Positions 7,028 through 14,566 are shown, counted from the stretch's first letter. The stretch: DNA of 19,117 nt from an uncultured Bacillota bacterium (GCA_948466105.1 CAOJZR010000001.1:1-19117), one strand, 5' to 3'. The notes: a model not told the origin generated them from the letters alone. Numbers and translations are program-made.

Positions 7028-9172
7028 CTATTCTCCATCTAAATTAATTCTAAAATTAGTAACACCCCAATGTTTATAATTATTAATATCTCTTAATTTA
7101 TTATTATAAATCACCATATTGTCATTTTTTTGCTTAACCAAAAAACGCATTTTTTGATTATTTTCAAGTATTGCTTTTTTTAAATGATATTTTTTTAGTA
7201 TATTATATTTACTTATCATAGCCTCTTCATGACCATAAATTATTATCTCTAAATTAGGATATACTCCATATCTATTATAAAAGGTTTCCACCATATTTTT
7301 TGTTTGGTTTTCATTTAATTCATATGATAAGGTTACCTTTTCTACACCCAGTTTATGAAGAAAAAAGACACTGTAAGAATTAGTAACATTTAAAGAAAAA
7401 TCGGTTAGTTTAGATTTATATTTATATAAATTGCCAAGTTCTGTTGCTAAGGTTTGGATATCAGTTGCAATCTGATTTTCTACAAAAACACGTGGTAATT
7501 TATAAATACTATCTGGTAATTGTTTTAAAAGTTCCAAGTTATCCACAATATAATAATCTATAGGAATCGTGATTTTTTTAAGATCTTCCTCATTTGATAT
7601 TAAAGCACTTACTTCATGAGTTATGTTGATACTATCAATTTGAGAATCATAAGTACTCTCAGTATAAGTTAATTTATATAAACGCTTATTATTTAAAGCA
7701 CTTATAGCCTCTCTTCTAAGTTCATTTAGAGCTTTGATATTTATAAATAAATTATTACTCATCTCTACTTCTAATTTATTAAAAGTATAAATTGTATCAC
7801 CTAATTTAGTTATTTGTTTTACAATCTGTTCTTTACTCATAGGCGCATTTTTAGCTAATTCTGCTATTTTTTTACTTACTTCAATATAATTATTTTGATC
7901 ATTTAAAGCTAAAGTTACTATTCCTGTTTTCTTTAAGGTTATTTTACCATCTATAGGGATTTTTTTATTTTCTTTTAATTTACTTTCTACTTTTTTATTT
8001 AATAAATAATCAGTGGTTTTAACAACAATACTATTTTTTTCTACATTAGCATTTGATAAAACTGTTACTATATCCCCCTTTTTAGCACTATCTACTTGTT
8101 TATTATCTTTATAAATAATATTTAAATTAAAACCTATATCCTTTTTACCAATAATACGAATACCATCAAACCGATGAATATTATCCACTAATTTAATTTG
8201 TACTTTATTTTTATCAACAGCTATGACTTTACCTATCTCAAGTCCCTGATGATTAGGACGAAAACTTGACACAATATTGGCATTTGTTTCACTAAAAACA
8301 AAACCAGATGTAAACTGCCTATTAAATGCCAGCATCACTTCTTTATACTCATCGTCGGTAAGAATCATCTTTTCATTATTGTAATAAGCATCAATTAATT
8401 TTCTATATAAAGACACTATAATATAAACATAACTTGCACTTTTCATACGTCCTTCTATTTTCAAGCTGTCAATGTTTAAATCTAACAACTGCTTTAGATA
8501 AAAAGAAACATTCAAATCTTTCATACTAAGAAGATAACCATCATCAATTTTTTTATCTTCATCAAAAAGAGTATAAAACATGCGACAACATTGTGTACAA
8601 GCCCCTCTATTACCACTTCTTCCACCGATTAAACTTGACATTAGGCATTGACCTGAATAACTAACACACAAGGCTCCATGAATAAATACTTCAAGAGGCA
8701 TATCTATTTCTTGTTTTATTTTTTTTAATGTTTCTACTTCAACTTCTCTTGCCATAACTACTCTTTTAACACCCAAGTCTTTAGCAAACCTAACACCATC
8801 TATACTATGAATATGCATCTGAGTTGAGGCATGAATTTCTAAATTAGGAAATGTTTGGTGTACTAAATCAATCATTCCCAAATCTTGCATAATAACAGCA
8901 TCAACGTTATTTTGGTGCAAAAACTTTGCATAGGCTAAAAAAGCAGTAACTTCTTCATCATATATTAAAGTATTTAATGTAACATAAACTTTTACACCAT
9001 ATAAATGTGCATAATTAATAGCCTCTATCATTTCATCATCGTTAAAATTAGTAGCAAATTTTCTGGCTCCAAAGGAAGCTCCACCAAGATATACTGCATC
9101 AGCCCCAGCCCATATAGCTGCTTTTAAACATTCAAAGTCACCAGCGGGAGCAAGTAGTTCTGTTCTCTTCAT
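7028..9172 (-). CDS. U32 family protein with C-terminal DUF3656-type region (RlhA-like)
   Basis: A 714-aa U32 protein. Residues 1-300 are the U32 core: a TELLAPAGDFECLKAA start, EVFIHGALCVSYSGQC (about 161-176), cysteines at 169, 176, 192, 195 and 196 (ACTQCC), and SLKIEGRMKS. The remaining 400 residues include a beta-rich domain (about 310-400) and a further domain typical of large U32/DUF3656 members. E. coli RlhA, which hydroxylates 23S rRNA C2501, has this architecture, so rRNA hydroxylation is the best guess; it is not proven. The frame opens at 9190, but AGGTGA (9177-9182) places the start at the ATG at 9172. It is followed one base later by the dNTPase gene. Confidence 0.85.
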   Translation of the reverse strand: MKRTELLAPAGDFECLKAAIWAGADAVYLGGASFGARKFATNFNDDEMIEAINYAHLYGVKVYVTLNTLIYDEEVTAFLAYAKFLHQNNVDAVIMQDLGMIDLVHQTFPNLEIHASTQMHIHSIDGVRFAKDLGVKRVVMAREVEVETLKKIKQEIDMPLEVFIHGALCVSYSGQCLMSSLIGGRSGNRGACTQCCRMFYTLFDEDKKIDDGYLLSMKDLNVSFYLKQLLDLNIDSLKIEGRMKSASYVYIIVSLYRKLIDAYYNNEKMILTDDEYKEVMLAFNRQFTSGFVFSETNANIVSSFRPNHQGLEIGKVIAVDKNKVQIKLVDNIHRFDGIRIIGKKDIGFNLNIIYKDNKQVDSAKKGDIVTVLSNANVEKNSIVVKTTDYLLNKKVESKLKENKKIPIDGKITLKKTGIVTLALNDQNNYIEVSKKIAELAKNAPMSKEQIVKQITKLGDTIYTFNKLEVEMSNNLFINIKALNELRREAISALNNKRLYKLTYTESTYDSQIDSINITHEVSALISNEEDLKKITIPIDYYIVDNLELLKQLPDSIYKLPRVFVENQIATDIQTLATELGNLYKYKSKLTDFSLNVTNSYSVFFLHKLGVEKVTLSYELNENQTKNMVETFYNRYGVYPNLEIIIYGHEEAMISKYNILKKYHLKKAILENNQKMRFLVKQKNDNMVIYNNKLRDINNYKHWGVTNFRINLDGE

Positions 9173-9188
9173 TGTATCACCTAAAAAC

Positions 9189-9197
9189 ATTATAACA
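9189..9197 (-). promoter_or_regulatory. Extended -10 promoter with very short leader for the U32 gene
   Basis: The minus strand reads TGTTATAAT, a perfect extended -10 with TATAAT at 9194-9189 and no good -35. The predicted start near 9182 lies on the Shine-Dalgarno site, leaving a leader of about 10 nt before the ATG at 9172. Confidence 0.55.
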
Positions 9198-9204
9198 TTT
9201 TTTA

Positions 9205-9341
9205 GATAAAGAAAAAATAAGCAATTAACTTATTTTTATAATCAATCTAGAAAGATTCTATTAACTTTTCATAATTTTTAAAATTGTTAGATAATTTAAT
9301 CCAACAAATTCTATTTCATCTATACGAATCTCAAAATAATA
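9205..9341 (-). ncRNA. Candidate small RNA or structured leader between deacetylase-like and U32 genes
   Basis: A promoter at 9375-9348 would start transcription near 9341. The RNA would then contain a 9-bp hairpin (UUGUUGGAU, 9307-9299, with AUCUAACAA, 9292-9284; 6-nt loop), a 5-bp hairpin (9257-9244) and the terminator at 9237-9213. The large hairpin has a G-U pair in minus-strand RNA, but A-C in plus-strand RNA, so it fits minus-strand transcription. No ORF is visible. The product would be a roughly 130-nt sRNA, or an attenuated leader if polymerase reads through into the U32 gene. It matches no riboswitch class that I can recognise. Confidence 0.35.
9213..9237. terminator. Intrinsic terminator upstream of the U32 gene, symmetrical
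   Basis: AAAAATAAG (9213-9221) pairs with CTTATTTTT (9229-9237) around a 7-nt loop, with T-runs on either side, so it could work in both directions. On the minus strand it ends the deacetylase or candidate sRNA transcript, just before the extended -10 of the U32 gene. Confidence 0.65.
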
Positions 9342-9347
9342 GCTAGA

Positions 9348-9375
9348 ATTATATAATAAACATCTTTTTTAACAA
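9348..9375 (-). promoter_or_regulatory. Promoter of the candidate sRNA/leader
   Basis: Minus strand: TTGTTA (9375-9370), 16-nt spacer, TATAAT (9353-9348). It lies directly after the deacetylase-like gene. The predicted start is near 9341, about 170 nt before the U32 start codon. Confidence 0.5.
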
Positions 9376-9397
9376 GTTATCAAATTTTTTATTATTT

Positions 9398-10243
9398 TTA
9401 CTCCTTTAAATGTTCTTGTAAATTTTTAATTTCATAGCCTTTTTGTTTTAAATAGTTGATAATAAGTTCCAATTCTGTATTTAGCTTTTCATTTACTTTA
9501 AATGACAATAAACTACCACTTGTTACCTTATTTTTAACTTCTATCAAAGGATTTTTTTCAATTACTGCACTAGGTTTTATTGTATAACTTTTTTGAAGAG
9601 CACAAATAGATAAGAAATCTACATTTTCTTGTTCAAGGTAGCAATAGTTATACTTTTGTCCACCAACTTTTGTAATAATTGTTGACATCCAAACAAAGCC
9701 ACTATTGTTATAGTCGTTATTATAACTAAGATTTCCTATTATATGGTCAGCTTTAATTAAATTAACAATCAAATCATTATTCTGTTCAAAATAACTACCA
9801 TCAACAAAGAAATTACCTTTTATATTATTTTTATCAAGTATTTTTAAAATATTAGTTATATCTGTGTTTTTGTTTACAATAAAAATTAGACTAACCATAT
9901 TTTTACTCTTATTACCTGCAATAATATAATTTTGCAAATTCTTTTTTAAAGTTATACTAGGTTCGATATCTTTATAGACCAGCAACTTACTATTAAATGA
10001 GCCAATTTTCTTCAAATTATCATAGCTCTTATTAATATCTACCTTTTTCCCACTAAGGCCAGGAATTATTGTATTATTATTTATTACTGCATCAACCTCT
10101 TTTATTTCATACAAAGGACTTTTTTCTTTTATTTCAATCATCAAATCATCGAAACTTTTAGTAACATTTACTGTTTTTTCAGTATAAAAAAAACTAAAAC
10201 ATATTAAACTAGCCAGACCAAACATTTGAAAAAATTTCTTCAT
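9398..10243 (-). CDS. Catalytically degenerate polysaccharide-deacetylase-like secreted protein
   Basis: A 281-aa protein with an N-terminal signal or anchor segment (residues 1-20), an extracytoplasmic domain containing TIIPGLSGKKVDI (58-70), and a C-terminal domain with the NodB/CE4 pattern. The match is structural: VSLIFIVNKNT (117-127) stands where VALTFDDGP is expected, NIKGNFFVDGSYFEQN (140-155) matches NIKATFFVxG, and IIGNLSYNND (168-177) stands for IGNHTYSHxD. The C-terminal LIINYLKQKGYEIKNLQEH matches the usual last helix and strand. All catalytic Asp and His residues of motifs 1 and 2 are missing, so deacetylation is unlikely. A binding or scaffolding role at the wall is inference. 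AGGTGA precedes the ATG. It follows the M29 gene by 39 nt. Confidence 0.75.
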   Translation of the reverse strand: MKKFFQMFGLASLICFSFFYTEKTVNVTKSFDDLMIEIKEKSPLYEIKEVDAVINNNTIIPGLSGKKVDINKSYDNLKKIGSFNSKLLVYKDIEPSITLKKNLQNYIIAGNKSKNMVSLIFIVNKNTDITNILKILDKNNIKGNFFVDGSYFEQNNDLIVNLIKADHIIGNLSYNNDYNNSGFVWMSTIITKVGGQKYNYCYLEQENVDFLSICALQKSYTIKPSAVIEKNPLIEVKNKVTSGSLLSFKVNEKLNTELELIINYLKQKGYEIKNLQEHLKE

Positions 10244-10282
10244 AATTTCACCTAGTTAAGTATATGAATTAGTTTCAAATTA

Positions 10283-11389
10283 TTAACTTAAATCATAATT
10301 TAAGTGTTTAAGTTCTTCTAAAACAAAAACCCCATCTTTTCTTATTAAAACATCATCAAAATATATTTCGCCACCACCATACTCATCTTTTTGAATTAAA
10401 ACTAGATCCCAGTGAATATTAGAAACATTTCCATTAGGAGCATCATCGTAGCATTTACCTGGTGTAAAGTGCAAACTGCCAATAATTTTTTCATCAAATA
10501 AAATATCTCCCATTGGTTTAGTTATTTTGGGATTTAAACCTAATGAAAATTCCCCAATATATCTAGCTCCTTCGTCTGTATTAAAAATCTCATCCAACAT
10601 TTCTTGGTTATTGCTTGCTGTTGCCTTTATAATTTTACCATTTTCAAATTCTAGGCAAATATCATTAAATACAAATCCACGATATGGTGAAGGTGTATTA
10701 TAAGTTATGATTCCATTTACACTTTCTCTAACAGGAGCAGTAAAAACCTCCCCATCAGGAATATTGCATTCTCCAGCACAAGGAACAACAGGAATATCTT
10801 TAATTGAAAAATTTATATCAGTATTAGGACCAATTATACGTACTTTATCTGTTCTTTCCATAAGCTTAACTAAAGGTTGCATATCATTATACATCTTGGC
10901 ATAGTCTTCATTCATGGCATTTAGTGAATAATTTAAGAACTCCTCATTAGTCATTTTAGCTTTATAAGCATCTAAATGTGAAGGGTAATTTAATAATACC
11001 CAGCGTTTTTTATTTATTCTAATATCATCATACTCTTTTTTTACTTCATCAATTTTCTTTTTAATCTCAACATTAACATTTTTATTTGTATAATCATTGG
11101 TATTGTAAAAAATAGAAATGAAACAATCATAATTCTCTACTTCATATCTAGCTTCATTAGCTATGTGCAACAACCTTTTATCATTAGTTGTATTAATCAA
11201 CTTAGCTTCAATTTCTTCATTAGTCATTTTAACAAAAGCACAAGCATTTTTACTAGCAATTTCATCAATTAATTCAACAACCAATGGCATAGTTTTATCA
11301 CTATATGTTTTTATTAACACACAATCATTTTCTTTTATTTTAAGCGAATGATTTACAATTGTTTTAGCTATCCCATTTAATCTATCCAC
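10283..11389 (-). CDS. M29 family metallo-aminopeptidase (AmpS/PepS type)
   Basis: A cytoplasmic dinuclear-metal aminopeptidase releasing N-terminal residues from peptides. The expected M29 ligand set can be read in order: Glu214 (GEVFTAP), Glu280 (IGEFSLGLNP), His307 (SLHFTPG), Tyr314, then His326 and Asp328 (IHWD). I start at the GTG at 11389 (368 aa): AGGTGA (11394-11399) is ideally placed, and its context is the same as that of the rnr start. An ATG nine codons earlier (11416) has no Shine-Dalgarno site and lies in the predicted promoter. Length is slightly short for the roughly 370-410-aa family. The deacetylase-like gene follows after 39 nt and is probably co-transcribed. Confidence 0.92.
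   Translation of the reverse strand: MDRLNGIAKTIVNHSLKIKENDCVLIKTYSDKTMPLVVELIDEIASKNACAFVKMTNEEIEAKLINTTNDKRLLHIANEARYEVENYDCFISIFYNTNDYTNKNVNVEIKKKIDEVKKEYDDIRINKKRWVLLNYPSHLDAYKAKMTNEEFLNYSLNAMNEDYAKMYNDMQPLVKLMERTDKVRIIGPNTDINFSIKDIPVVPCAGECNIPDGEVFTAPVRESVNGIITYNTPSPYRGFVFNDICLEFENGKIIKATASNNQEMLDEIFNTDEGARYIGEFSLGLNPKITKPMGDILFDEKIIGSLHFTPGKCYDDAPNGNVSNIHWDLVLIQKDEYGGGEIYFDDVLIRKDGVFVLEELKHLNYDLS
11352..11381 (+). promoter_or_regulatory. Possible promoter for the Tyr/Pro-rich small gene
   Basis: TTTACA (11352-11357), 18-nt spacer, TTTAAT (11376-11381), each hexamer one mismatch from consensus, inside the M29 gene 5' end. Predicted start near 11388. An alternative -10 (TAGTAT, 11416-11421) would give a roughly 13-nt leader. 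Neither is compelling. Confidence 0.3.
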
Positions 11390-11416
11390 ATTATCACCTT
11401 TTTCCCTTTTAAACAT

Positions 11417-11425
11417 AGTATATCA
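11417..11425 (-). promoter_or_regulatory. Extended -10 promoter of the M29 aminopeptidase gene
   Basis: The minus strand reads TGATATACT, an extended -10 with TATACT at 11422-11417 and a weak -35. The predicted start near 11410 is about 20 nt before the GTG at 11389 and downstream of the ATG at 11416. This supports the GTG as the real start. Confidence 0.5.
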
Positions 11426-11441
11426 TGAAAGGAGAGATTTT

Positions 11442-11663
11442 ATGTATCCAAATTATCAAAATGCACAAAATACTAGTTATTCAAATAACTATAATAAATA
11501 TCCTATGAATTATAATAATGATCGTCAATTCGGCTTTTTTGGACCATTTATTTTAGGTGGTATTACTGGTGGATTACTTGCACCTGCTTTCTACCCTAGA
11601 CCAAATTATCGACCTTACCCATATCCTCCATATCCTCCATATCCACCACCATTTTATAGATAA
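11442..11663 (+). CDS. Small Tyr/Pro/Asn-rich protein with glycine-rich hydrophobic centre
   Basis: A 73-aa protein I cannot assign. It has three parts: an N-terminal Asn/Tyr-rich segment (1-28), a hydrophobic Gly-rich centre (FGFFGPFILGGITGGLLAP, about 30-48) and a Pro/Tyr-rich tail (PYPYPPYPPYPPPFYR). The composition resembles small coat- or surface-type proteins of Bacilli, but no named family is certain. A near-ideal AAAGGAGAG precedes the ATG by about 8 nt, and a strong terminator begins at the stop codon, so it is very likely expressed. It is one of only two plus-strand genes and is divergent from the M29 gene. Confidence 0.8.
   Translation: MYPNYQNAQNTSYSNNYNKYPMNYNNDRQFGFFGPFILGGITGGLLAPAFYPRPNYRPYPYPPYPPYPPPFYR
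11621..11647 (+). repeat. Three tandem copies of a 9-bp unit encoding Tyr-Pro-Pro
   Basis: ATATCCTCC occurs at 11621-11629 and 11630-11638, followed by the variant ATATCCACC at 11639-11647. The unit is in frame, so copy-number change would alter the length of the Pro/Tyr tail without a frameshift. Confidence 0.8.
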
Positions 11664-11688
11664 CAGTTCAAATGAACTGTTTTTTTTA
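11662..11688 (+). terminator. Intrinsic terminator of the Tyr/Pro-rich gene
   Basis: AACAGTTC (11662-11669) pairs with GAACTGTT (11674-11681) around a 4-nt loop, followed by a T-run. The stem begins on the second base of the TAA stop codon (11661-11663). Confidence 0.85.
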
Positions 11689-11697
11689 TTTGAAATA

Positions 11698-11706
11698 TGC
11701 TAAAAT
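11698..11706 (+). promoter_or_regulatory. Extended -10 directly upstream of the RNHCP gene start
   Basis: TGCTAAAAT: the -10 hexamer TAAAAT (11701-11706) ends six bases before the ATG at 11713. The transcript would start at or next to the start codon. There is no convincing -35. Confidence 0.5.
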
Positions 11707-11712
11707 AAGAAT

Positions 11713-12018
11713 ATGAAAAGATTTAATGAATTAGATGAGCCATTTATATGCGAAAATTGCTTAAAACCTGTGAGCAAACTTTTTTATTCATCGCGAGATC
11801 ATTGCCCATTTTGCTTATACTCTAAACATGTAGATAAATCACCTGGTGATCGCGCTAACCTATGCAAAGGTTTACTTGAACCAATTGATATTGAAAAATT
11901 TCGCAATACCTATAAAATAATTTACAGATGTACTAAATGTGGTGAATTGCATAAAAATATTATGGCCAATGATGATGATATTAATATGATTATCAATATA
12001 TCAAAAAAAGCAAATTAA
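11713..12018 (+). CDS. RNHCP domain zinc-ribbon-like protein
   Basis: A 101-aa cytoplasmic protein of the RNHCP domain family (function unknown). The defining block appears as SSRDHCPFCLYSKHVD (26-41), with Asp29 where the family name implies Asn, followed by PGDRANLCKGLLEPI (44-58) and YRCTKCGELHKN (71-82). Three CxxC-type pairs (Cys13/16, Cys31/34, Cys73/76), plus His30, His80 and Cys51, suggest one or two zinc sites. There is no Shine-Dalgarno site before the ATG. A -10 element lies six bases upstream, so the mRNA is probably leaderless. Its stop overlaps the convergent yfhO stop inside a shared terminator. Confidence 0.9.
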   Translation: MKRFNELDEPFICENCLKPVSKLFYSSRDHCPFCLYSKHVDKSPGDRANLCKGLLEPIDIEKFRNTYKIIYRCTKCGELHKNIMANDDDINMIINISKKAN

Positions 12019-12024
12019 TTGCTT
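12003..12024 (+). repeat. Copy 1 of a terminator-hairpin direct repeat flanking yfhO
   Basis: This 22-bp plus-strand sequence, with core AGCAAATTAATTGCT, recurs at 14571-14593 with one extra T. The two copies bracket yfhO in direct orientation. Confidence 0.6.
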
Positions 12025-12027
12025 TTT
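12005..12027. terminator. Bidirectional terminator shared by RNHCP and yfhO genes
   Basis: AAAAAGCAA (12005-12013) pairs with TTGCTTTTT (12019-12027) around the 5-nt loop ATTAA. Each strand ends in a T-run. The loop holds both TAA stops: plus strand 12016-12018, minus strand 12017-12015. Confidence 0.88.
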
Positions 12028-14543
12028 CTTTTACTTATCTTTAAAATATAAATAAATGTTAATAGTGCACTAAAGCTTGATATAATAACTCCTAATTTTA
12101 AACCTTTAGGAATAAAAATAAATTCAATATCATGTATTCCTTCTTCTAAATCAACACCTATAAATGTCTCAATTAATCTTTGTTTGGCTACTTGTTTTCC
12201 ATCAACATAAATTGTCCAACCCTTTTCATAAGGAAGTGTTGTAAACAAAACTTTTTTATCAGCAGTTACTTCTACTGTACCTTTAAAATGATTATCTTTA
12301 AAAGACGTTATTACTAATTGATTTTGTTTTAAATCATCTATAGCTTTTTCTAAATTTTTATAATTTAAACTAGCACCACTAACTTTAATAATGTTTTTAA
12401 ACTCTTCATCAACTTCTAACTTTATATCAATTTCATCACCAATATTATATGTATTTTCTATTTCGATTGGTTCTAATGCATAAATATAATATGTATTATA
12501 AACTTTATCATTAATAATAACGGTAACATTAAACTCATCATCAACATATAAAAAATCACTTAAAATTAAATATATATTGTCCTTATTTTTAATTTTAATT
12601 TTATAATGATCGTCAGCAATTTGACGAATATCTACTTTTGATAAGACATCAACATCTTGATTAAGCATTGATTTAATAAGAACATTTTGATAATTATATT
12701 TCGTTGGTTCCTTTAGCTGTAAAAAATTATCTCTAAAATTATATATATCATCATTTACCATATAGCCAAGTGAAAGGGCTAAAGGATTATGATAAACATT
12801 TATATTTGTCATTTCTTTATTATATAAAAGCCCAATATATTTAGATATTTCAAATGTATCAATAAGATTATAATATGGTGAAATGTGATTTTTATAAAAC
12901 CGATATTTTATTCCCAAAAGACTATCTGTAATTGGAGTTGAAACACCATATGTATAAGCATTTATATGAACCATACACCCAATATTAGAAAAAAATTTTA
13001 AGACATTAGTATTAAGGGAAGAAATAAATGCATCTACCCCATTATAGTTGTATAGAAATGAATCTAATCTTGTATAAGTAAAATTACTATCAAGTCGATA
13101 AAAACTAGAATCATCTATTTTAGCAATATGTGCCCCTAATTTAACATTCATATCATTATGCATTTCTTTAGTTATAAATTCCCACTTATAAATACTAACA
13201 TAAGCATTAAAGAAAAGTTCAGCTAAAGCTAAAAACAAAAAAAGAGTATTTACTTTTTCGCCATGATTAAGTAAATATAATAATAGTAAATACATTAAAA
13301 ACATCCCTATGCTAATTACTATTAGATAAATATGAGCATAACTGCCATTAAATATAACCGATATAATCATAAAGAATAAATAAAAAGGGATTATACATAT
13401 ATAGTCTTTTTTATTGTTATTTAAATTTAAATAACTTTTATAAGCAATTGTTATAAGCAAAAAAATAAATAAAAAAGAGTACCTAGCGTTAAAACATTGA
13501 GGAGCTGCAAAACCATGCCATATGTAATTAATATAATTACAGGTTAAACTCATCACAAAAATAAAAATGAAAACTAATGAAGCCATCTTCTCCTTTTTAC
13601 TGATTTTTTTATTTTTGAAATAAAGAAATAATAATGGTAGTAAGAACATCCCAGCATAAATATAAAAAGCTTCTTTATTTAATACATTCTCATTGCTAGC
13701 TGAACCTATAGCATTCATACCAAATAATTTAAAAATATATTGCATTCTTAAATCAGTTTTTTCAAAAATATTACTAGTCATTTTAACTGTGTCTTGTAAT
13801 TCAATTAAAGTTGGTAACAATATAAACATTGTAAGCATCCCAGCTAAGAAAGATGAAATAATAAAATTAATAATACATTTTTTTATAACTTGTTTATCTT
13901 TCTTCTTATATTTTAAGATTAACTGATAAATAAAATATAAACATGCGAAAATACAAACCATAAAGCCTATATAATAATTAGATAAAATCATTATAAATAA
14001 AGTAAACAAGTATATAAAAGGCTTTTTATTATCGATTATTTTATCAATTCCAATTAATAAAATTGGTAAAAGAACAATATTACACATCCACATAATATGG
14101 AAATAGTAACAAATATTATAACTCATCAGTGCATAAGAAGATGAAAAAATCAATAAATTAAAATTTGAAATTTTAAAATGATGTTTTAAATAAATAAACA
14201 TTGTAAGACCTGATAATGATATATATAATAAAATTATAAGCGCTATGGCAATATCTATATTGCTGTCACTAAATAATAAGACAATTAAATTAAGTGGACT
14301 GATAAGATAATAACTAACTGTTCCTATCATATTACCACCTAAGCCTTTTGAAAAAGAATAAAAAAGGGATGATTTGTTAGTAACAATATCTTTGAATTCT
14401 CTAAGTAATGCTTCATATTGAGCTGCTAAATCACTGACTAAAAGTGTTTTACCATTTAAAAATATTAAAAATATAATTATTCCAAAAATAACAAAAGGAA
14501 TAAAAAAAGCTAAAAGATAATCGTAATGTTTTTTGTTTTTCAT
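12015..14543 (-). CDS. yfhO: YfhO family polytopic membrane protein
   Basis: An 842-aa membrane protein of the YfhO family (GT-C-like fold). B. subtilis YfhO and Listeria GtlB take part in lipoteichoic-acid glycosylation, acting with a CsbB/GtlA-type transferase that loads a lipid-linked sugar; no such partner is in this window. The first extracytoplasmic loop carries the conserved DLAAQYEALLREF (38-50), followed by SKGLGGNMIGTVSYYLISP (about 65-83), the family hallmark. About a dozen hydrophobic segments fill residues 10-450, then an extracytoplasmic beta-rich part with LPYEKGWTIYVDGK, and a last membrane helix before KISKRKSN. Its Shine-Dalgarno site is poor (AGGGAAG, far spacing) and no promoter is evident, so expression may depend on read-through from the pilin gene. 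Confidence 0.9.
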   Translation of the reverse strand: MKNKKHYDYLLAFFIPFVIFGIIIFLIFLNGKTLLVSDLAAQYEALLREFKDIVTNKSSLFYSFSKGLGGNMIGTVSYYLISPLNLIVLLFSDSNIDIAIALIILLYISLSGLTMFIYLKHHFKISNFNLLIFSSSYALMSYNICYYFHIMWMCNIVLLPILLIGIDKIIDNKKPFIYLFTLFIMILSNYYIGFMVCIFACLYFIYQLILKYKKKDKQVIKKCIINFIISSFLAGMLTMFILLPTLIELQDTVKMTSNIFEKTDLRMQYIFKLFGMNAIGSASNENVLNKEAFYIYAGMFLLPLLFLYFKNKKISKKEKMASLVFIFIFVMSLTCNYINYIWHGFAAPQCFNARYSFLFIFLLITIAYKSYLNLNNNKKDYICIIPFYLFFMIISVIFNGSYAHIYLIVISIGMFLMYLLLLYLLNHGEKVNTLFLFLALAELFFNAYVSIYKWEFITKEMHNDMNVKLGAHIAKIDDSSFYRLDSNFTYTRLDSFLYNYNGVDAFISSLNTNVLKFFSNIGCMVHINAYTYGVSTPITDSLLGIKYRFYKNHISPYYNLIDTFEISKYIGLLYNKEMTNINVYHNPLALSLGYMVNDDIYNFRDNFLQLKEPTKYNYQNVLIKSMLNQDVDVLSKVDIRQIADDHYKIKIKNKDNIYLILSDFLYVDDEFNVTVIINDKVYNTYYIYALEPIEIENTYNIGDEIDIKLEVDEEFKNIIKVSGASLNYKNLEKAIDDLKQNQLVITSFKDNHFKGTVEVTADKKVLFTTLPYEKGWTIYVDGKQVAKQRLIETFIGVDLEEGIHDIEFIFIPKGLKLGVIISSFSALLTFIYILKISKRKSN

Positions 14544-14566
14544 TTAGGCACTTCCCTACTATTTTT

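Noticed and set aside
10285..10314. Nested inverted repeats (CTTAAAT/ATTTAAG with a 4-nt loop, and AACTTAAA/TTTAAGTT) at the M29 gene 3' end
   Set aside because: No T-run follows on the minus strand, so it is not a standard terminator; in such AT-rich coding DNA it may be chance.
13693..13926. Open frames on the plus strand opposite yfhO, and likewise at 5343-5603, 10707-10904, 11163-11351 and 18328-18546
   Set aside because: Antisense shadows of well-supported genes, with no ribosome-binding sites or family resemblance.
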